Of a stretch of DNA of 64,000 nt, positions 60,290 through 64,000 are shown piece by piece. Below the pieces are notes generated by a model. That model was not told the DNA's origin. It saw only the letters and a program-made list of their open reading frames with translations, and searched no databases. The position numbers were made by a program, and so were the translations under genes. Numbering within the stretch: position 1 is the stretch's first letter; the number at the start of each line of letters is the position of its first letter. The stretch is from an uncultured Candidatus Melainabacteria bacterium (lineage in GTDB: Bacteria > Cyanobacteriota > Vampirovibrionia > Gastranaerophilales > Gastranaerophilaceae): the NCBI GenBank assembly GCA_934754655.1, contig CAKVIC010000012.1, positions 20,424 to 84,423 of the forward strand, read 5' to 3'.

Positions 60290-61564
60290 TTATTTAATCT
60301 CATTTTTTATATCATTTAAAATATTTTGAGCACAATTGTTATTTGCAAGATTCAATTCTTTTAAAATGTTGATTCTGTTTATTTTTTTGCAATCTTCTTT
60401 TTGTATAAGAATTTTATCTAAAAACTTTTTTAGTTCTTCATTGTTGTGTGATTGATAATATGTTTTGACAATTTTTTTTACATTATCGTTATATTCTGCT
60501 GCATTAGCTGATACTAAATGGATTACAGGCTGTTCTGTTAATAGGTATTCTGTTAAAAATGACCCGCAATCTGTTATCAGTGCAACTGATTCATTAAATA
60601 AATCCATGTAATCGCAACTATCGCAATAAATCCCAAGTTTTTTCCAGTCATCGTAATATTTTTGTGTTTTCTCTTTGCCCCAATTTTCAAATTCGCAAAG
60701 TCGGTTAAATAAAAGCGGATGAGGTTTAAATACCCAGTTAAGTTCAGGATGCTTTTGGGCAAATTCTAAAATTAGTTCTCCATTTTCTAAAAATGTGGAA
60801 TATCCTATTCCTTCACCTTTTATTGTCCAATGTGGTGAATAAATTACATATTTGCGAGGTTTTATATTGCAAATTAAATAATAATCTAATTGCGGATGAC
60901 CTACGGCTAGCATATTGTTTGTTTTTTGTATTTGTTTTTCATGATAAAAATTCTTGACATAATCGTTTAAAACATAATATTTTTCAATGTATTGATGAAA
61001 TCTTAAACCGTATTCAATATATGTTGCGACATTCGCAATATTATATGGAATATAATAAGTTAAAGCAAATTTTGAACATATAACCGGACCTTGCGAAGTT
61101 TCAACGTACCAAGGATGTTGGTATATAATAATATCTGGCTTAAATTTTTTTAAAGGAATGTGTTTATGGGTTTTAAAATCGTACGCATATTCAACATTCA
61201 TATTATGTTTTTTGAAAAAATCATAAGTTTTGATAATTTCTTCATCGGTTTGATAACTAGGATTATCAATATTTTGTGCAGCATTTTTTGTTACTAGAAT
61301 TTTTACTTCAAAATTTGGCTCTTTTTTTAATAAATCATATACAGATTGACATTTCCATTTTGTTTCATCGTAAACATAGAAAACTATTTTAATTTTTTCA
61401 CCGTTTTTTGATTTTAGTTTTAATTTTTGTAGAACTTTAGTTTTATTTTTCTTAATAAATCTTAAATTTTGCGCAACCTTTTTTGAGTAAAAAAAGTTTT
61501 TAAGTTTTTCACTCTTGTAGTATTTATAAATTATGTTTCCAATTTTTTCATACGGTATAAACAC
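60290..61564 (-). CDS. CDP-glycerol glycerophosphotransferase-like protein
   Basis: A 424-residue protein of the TagB/TagF family, which adds glycerol phosphate or related units to wall or surface polymers. The N-terminal part has KIKIVFYVYDETKWKCQSVY and YDFFKKHNMNVEYAYDFKTH; the C-terminal GT-B-like half has PRKYVIYSPHWTIKGEG (about residue 236), LNWVFKPHPLLFNRL (about 277) and ALITDCGSFLTEYLLTEQPV (about 331). The His and acidic residues of the catalytic site seem present. In a Gram-negative-type cell it may build a capsule or lipopolysaccharide side group. It stands alone; no ribosome binding site is obvious. Confidence 0.82.
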   Translation of the reverse strand: MFIPYEKIGNIIYKYYKSEKLKNFFYSKKVAQNLRFIKKNKTKVLQKLKLKSKNGEKIKIVFYVYDETKWKCQSVYDLLKKEPNFEVKILVTKNAAQNIDNPSYQTDEEIIKTYDFFKKHNMNVEYAYDFKTHKHIPLKKFKPDIIIYQHPWYVETSQGPVICSKFALTYYIPYNIANVATYIEYGLRFHQYIEKYYVLNDYVKNFYHEKQIQKTNNMLAVGHPQLDYYLICNIKPRKYVIYSPHWTIKGEGIGYSTFLENGELILEFAQKHPELNWVFKPHPLLFNRLCEFENWGKEKTQKYYDDWKKLGIYCDSCDYMDLFNESVALITDCGSFLTEYLLTEQPVIHLVSANAAEYNDNVKKIVKTYYQSHNNEELKKFLDKILIQKEDCKKINRINILKELNLANNNCAQNILNDIKNEIK

Positions 61565-61656
61565 AGTTTAATTTTATATTATAGTTGTAAATTATTCAAT
61601 ATTTTTTTTGTAAAAATAAAATTTTATGGTAAACTTGTATATGTTAAGGAGGTTGT

Positions 61657-61779
61657 ATGCACGAATATATTTTTAAAATGAGAAAAGGCGACGTGGAAAT
61701 AGAATTGAAATCTGACGATTTAGAATTCGTTGAAGAACAACTTAACAAATGGCGTGATGAACTTCTTCAACAAGATTAA
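61657..61779 (+). CDS. 40-residue protein, relative of the next protein's N-terminus
   Basis: A short gene with a strong AAGGAGG site seven bases before the ATG. The product begins MHEYIFKMRKGDVEIELKSD and ends LNKWRDELLQQD. It aligns with the first ~38 residues of the 260-residue protein that starts 12 bp downstream (MPTYSFNVKKGKFLLSVTTT): M-x-x-Y-x-F-x-x-(R/K)KG, then D-x-EFV-x-x-Q and W match in place. It thus looks like a stand-alone copy of that module. The two are probably one operon. The family is unknown. Confidence 0.75.
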   Translation: MHEYIFKMRKGDVEIELKSDDLEFVEEQLNKWRDELLQQD

Positions 61780-61791
61780 GGGTGATAATGT

Positions 61792-62574
61792 ATGCCAACA
61801 TATTCATTTAATGTAAAAAAAGGTAAATTTTTGTTAAGCGTAACAACAACTGATTATGAGTTTGTTGCGCAACAGTTTGAGTTGTGGGTAAGAAGCGCAA
61901 GTAAATATGCTAAAGAAATGAAAGCAAAACAATGCAAAACCATCGTAAATCAGCAAATTCAAGCAGAAGAAGAGGTAACGCAAAAAAATATTGATAATCA
62001 ACTTGCCAAGTTCCCTCAAGCTGAATTACCAAAAATAGATGAGTCTTTAATCGGTAAAAAAGAAAAAAAACAAGTTGAAAGCGCCAAAAATATTGATATT
62101 TTGTATTCTCCAGTACGAAATAATGTTGAGCCGGAAGTTGAACAAAACATTTCAAATCAAGTGCTTACGACTCAAACCCTTAATGAAAAAAATCAAGAAG
62201 GTGGCGTTTTTGATAATATTTTAGAAAATTCAATGAAAAATCCGCAACCTGAATTGTCTTTTAGACCTAATCCGACGATTAAAAAAGATAATGCGTTTTT
62301 GAATTTTATTACCGGTAAAAAAATAGAGAAGAAAATCGATTACTTGTTGCTTACAGCATATTATTTTGCGCAGTACGAACAAAAACCTCGTTTTACGCTT
62401 AAACAATTGAATTCAAAATTAATGCAAAATATTGCAGTAATTATTGACCATAGTGTTTTACAAGAAGCGATAAATCGTGATTATTTGGAATGTTTGCCTG
62501 ATTTAACAGGGTTGGTTGGAGCAAGTGAATATCGTTTGACGGCATACGGCGAAAAGGTTTTGTTGGATGACTAA
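61792..62574 (+). CDS. Hypothetical protein with small N-terminal module and winged-helix-like C-terminus
   Basis: A 260-residue protein. Residues 1-40 are the module shared with the preceding 40-residue protein. A Lys/Glu/Gln-rich, probably disordered linker (about 45-165) follows. The last ~85 residues (KIDYLLLTAYYFAQYEQKPR, FTLKQLNSKLMQN, HSVLQEAINRDYLECL, YRLTAYGEKVLLDD) resemble a winged-helix domain, with the final strand pattern Y-x-L-T-x-x-G. It may be a regulator or an adaptor. The stop overlaps the mnmA start by eight bases. The ribosome binding site (GGGTGA) is weak. Confidence 0.68.
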   Translation: MPTYSFNVKKGKFLLSVTTTDYEFVAQQFELWVRSASKYAKEMKAKQCKTIVNQQIQAEEEVTQKNIDNQLAKFPQAELPKIDESLIGKKEKKQVESAKNIDILYSPVRNNVEPEVEQNISNQVLTTQTLNEKNQEGGVFDNILENSMKNPQPELSFRPNPTIKKDNAFLNFITGKKIEKKIDYLLLTAYYFAQYEQKPRFTLKQLNSKLMQNIAVIIDHSVLQEAINRDYLECLPDLTGLVGASEYRLTAYGEKVLLDD

Positions 62575-63604
62575 AAGGGTCGCAGTTGCTTTGTCTGGCG
62601 GAGTTGATAGTGCAGTAACAGCTTTGTTGTTAAAACAACAGGGTTATGATGTTGTTGGGCTGACGGCTAAAATGACATGTGATGATAACGCGCAAAATGT
62701 TGTTGAGAATGCAAAAAAAGTCGCTGATTGTCTTGGTATTCAACATTTTGCGCTTGATGTTTCTAAAGAATTTGAAAAAGAAATTATTGAATATTTTAAA
62801 AATTCTTATGAAAATGGTGAAACTCCGAATCCTTGCATGATGTGCAATAAAATTATAAAATGGGGTATCCTTTTTGACTATGCAATCAGTACACTAGGGG
62901 CTGATTTTGTGGCGACCGGACATTATGCAAATATTAAAGAGGTGGATGGTTATTATAAATTGTATCCGGCATCTGATGAACACAAAGATCAATTATATTT
63001 TTTATTTCTGCTAAGTCAAGAAAAATTGGCAAAGACTTTATTTCCATTGCATTCTTATAAAAAATCTGAAGTTAAGGAATTGGCTATAAAATATAATCTT
63101 CCGCCAAAATCTTCAAAAGAAAGTCAAGATATTTGTTTTATAAAACCTCCGATGACGACAAAAAAATTTTTAGCATCTTTTTTACCGGAGAAACAGGGTA
63201 ATTTTATTGAAAAACGAACCGGTAAAATTTTAGGTAAACATAATGGATTTTGGCAATATACAATAGGACAGCGAAAAGGAATTGGGCTGGCAGCACCTGA
63301 AGCGCTTTATGTTGTCGGAATTGACCCTCAATCAAACACTGTTTATGTTGGGTATAAAAATGAATTATTTATTGATAAATTGATGTTGAATAATATTTGT
63401 TGGAGCTATCCTCAAACGAAAACTGAATTTGAAGCTTTTGTAAAGATTAGATATAATATGGATTTTGTGGAATCAAAAGTCGTAGTAGTTGAAGATGGAG
63501 TTTATATTTATTTTTCAGAACCGGTTTCAGCTCTTACTAAAGGACAAGCGTGTGTGATTTATGATGTAAAAGACAAGCATCTTCTTGGTGGTGGAATTAT
63601 TTAG
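62567..63604 (+). CDS. mnmA: tRNA-specific 2-thiouridylase
   Basis: A 345-residue enzyme that adds sulfur to U34 of tRNA(Lys/Glu/Gln). It shows the PP-loop VALSGGVDSAVTALLLKQQG (residues 7-26), the first catalytic Cys in TPNPCMMCNKIIKWG (about 87-101), ATGHYANI, the second Cys in SSKESQDICFIKP (about 182-194), and TIGQRKGIGLAAPEALYVVG (about 230). Length and order match the family. The start overlaps the previous gene by eight bases. Confidence 0.95.
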   Translation: MTKRVAVALSGGVDSAVTALLLKQQGYDVVGLTAKMTCDDNAQNVVENAKKVADCLGIQHFALDVSKEFEKEIIEYFKNSYENGETPNPCMMCNKIIKWGILFDYAISTLGADFVATGHYANIKEVDGYYKLYPASDEHKDQLYFLFLLSQEKLAKTLFPLHSYKKSEVKELAIKYNLPPKSSKESQDICFIKPPMTTKKFLASFLPEKQGNFIEKRTGKILGKHNGFWQYTIGQRKGIGLAAPEALYVVGIDPQSNTVYVGYKNELFIDKLMLNNICWSYPQTKTEFEAFVKIRYNMDFVESKVVVVEDGVYIYFSEPVSALTKGQACVIYDVKDKHLLGGGII

Positions 63605-63630
63605 TATGCGTAGATTAATTTCTATGCATA
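63605..63630 (+). terminator. Hairpin after mnmA
   Basis: TATGCGTAGA (63605-63614) pairs with TCTATGCATA (63621-63630), ten pairs with one G-T wobble, immediately after the mnmA stop. No T-run follows, so its role as a terminator is uncertain. Confidence 0.45.
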
Positions 63631-63655
63631 AAATTATGATGGGAAAACACTAAAA

Positions 63656-63817
63656 AATTGCCGATAGGGAGACAGTCTTGAGTCGCTCGCGTAAAACGGC
63701 AATTCCGTGTTTTGCCAACAGATTTTTAATCTTAGGCAAAAGCACTACAGCCTCTGCTCGCTCCTCGCTCGAACTCTTTTAATTGCTTGCGCAATTTGAG
63801 TTCTCGTCTCTCCTATC
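63656..63817. repeat. Structured intergenic repeat, copy 1
   Basis: A unit much richer in G+C than its surroundings with three nested inverted repeats: AATTGCCG/CGGCAATT (63656-63663 with 63697-63704), TTTTGCC plus AGATT (63710-63724) with AATCT and GGCAAAA (63728-63741), and GAACTC...AATTGC with GCAATT...GAGTTC (63771-63786 with 63791-63803). A looser inverted pair GATAGGGAGAC / GTCTCTCCTATC brackets it (63663-63673 and 63806-63817). It recurs 196 bp downstream with only four substitutions in the shared part. It has no coding potential with a ribosome binding site. Confidence 0.85.
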
Positions 63818-63851
63818 TAAATATTTTATGTATAGAATTAAATATCAAAAA

Positions 63852-64000
63852 AATTGCCGATAGGGAGACAGTCTTGAGTCGCTCGCGTTAAACGGCAATT
63901 TCGTGTTTTGCCGACAGATTTTCAATCTTAGGCAAAAGCACTACAGCCTCTGCTCGCTCCTCGCTCGAACTCTTTTAATTGCTTGCGCAATTTGAGTTCT
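63852..64000. repeat. Structured intergenic repeat, copy 2 (cut by window end)
   Basis: This repeats 63656-63804 at a fixed offset of 196 bp without indels; substitutions are seen at four sites (e.g. GTAAAAC versus GTTAAAC, GCCAACAG versus GCCGACAG). Two of the four changes fall in loops or unpaired parts. The copy runs to the last base of the window, so more units may follow. Confidence 0.85.

Noticed and set aside
63656..64000. Repeats at the right edge as a CRISPR array
   Set aside because: The unit is about 150 bp with internal hairpins and only two copies are seen; CRISPR repeats are 23-50 bp with unique spacers, and no cas gene is present.

Overview
This is 64 kb of AT-rich bacterial chromosome, densely coded, in many short operons on both strands. 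The best guess at the organism is a non-photosynthetic relative of Cyanobacteria (Melainabacteria/Vampirovibrionia, probably the gut order Gastranaerophilales). This is inferred from several traits: pseudopilins opening with GFTLAEVLI.LG; a short stand-alone DprA-like protein; a long NusB beginning MQARRASRELAL, like cyanobacterial NusB; a secreted protein with LE..(I/L)(F/Y)G repeats; and an outer-membrane TpsB-type protein, which implies a two-membrane envelope. No rRNA, tRNA, CRISPR array, transposase or phage module was found.

Layout. 1-3.4 kb: tail of an unknown gene, rpsT, a parvulin, an M24 aminopeptidase and a SpoU methyltransferase. 3.5-7.4 kb: a POTRA/barrel secretion protein, then a SIS-domain isomerase flanked by two paralogous 80-residue proteins. 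7.4-16 kb: dxr, an S41 protease, a secreted HExxH protein, nusB-ftsY, a repeat protein, rbfA-truB and eno. 16-27 kb: a small gene behind a sigma-28-like promoter, a helical-repeat protein with a DprA-like protein, pcrA plus DUF1836, a TPR protein, gatA, a polyprenyl-phosphate sugar transferase and a pseudopilin. 27-37.5 kb: a small membrane protein, rplI, a UROD/MetE-like protein, a possible FliK-like protein, gpsA, a PSP1 (RicT-like) protein, a SIMPL protein, a Cys-rich pseudopilin, a coiled-coil protein and a uvrC lacking its HhH domain. 37.5-45 kb: a 53-residue gene behind a second sigma-28-like promoter, a SWIM-SNF2 helicase, an AAA ATPase coupled to a membrane protein, and an Asn/Tyr-rich protein with an M15-peptidase-like end. 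45-51 kb: panD, a glutaredoxin, a secreted TPR protein, dus, rubrerythrin, a zinc-ribbon protein and spmAB. 51-64 kb: a 2096-residue coiled-coil protein, an FAD-linked oxidase, cutA, a zincin-like protein, a CDP-glycerol transferase-like protein, a 40-residue gene, its larger relative, mnmA, and two copies of a structured repeat at the right edge.

Most genes are housekeeping. The more unusual content is regulatory. Four lineage-specific genes (at 5577, 7250-, 27638- and 44209) share one upstream element with fixed internal spacing. Two other small genes (16133 and 37690-) have near-consensus sigma-28 promoters although no recognised flagellar gene is nearby. A 32-bp sequence lies at matching distances upstream of one gene from each set. 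About five genes have a TATAAT-like -10 box so close to the start codon that their mRNAs should be leaderless. Together these suggest a coordinated programme for small, surface or motility-related proteins. That is inference; no expression data are available here.
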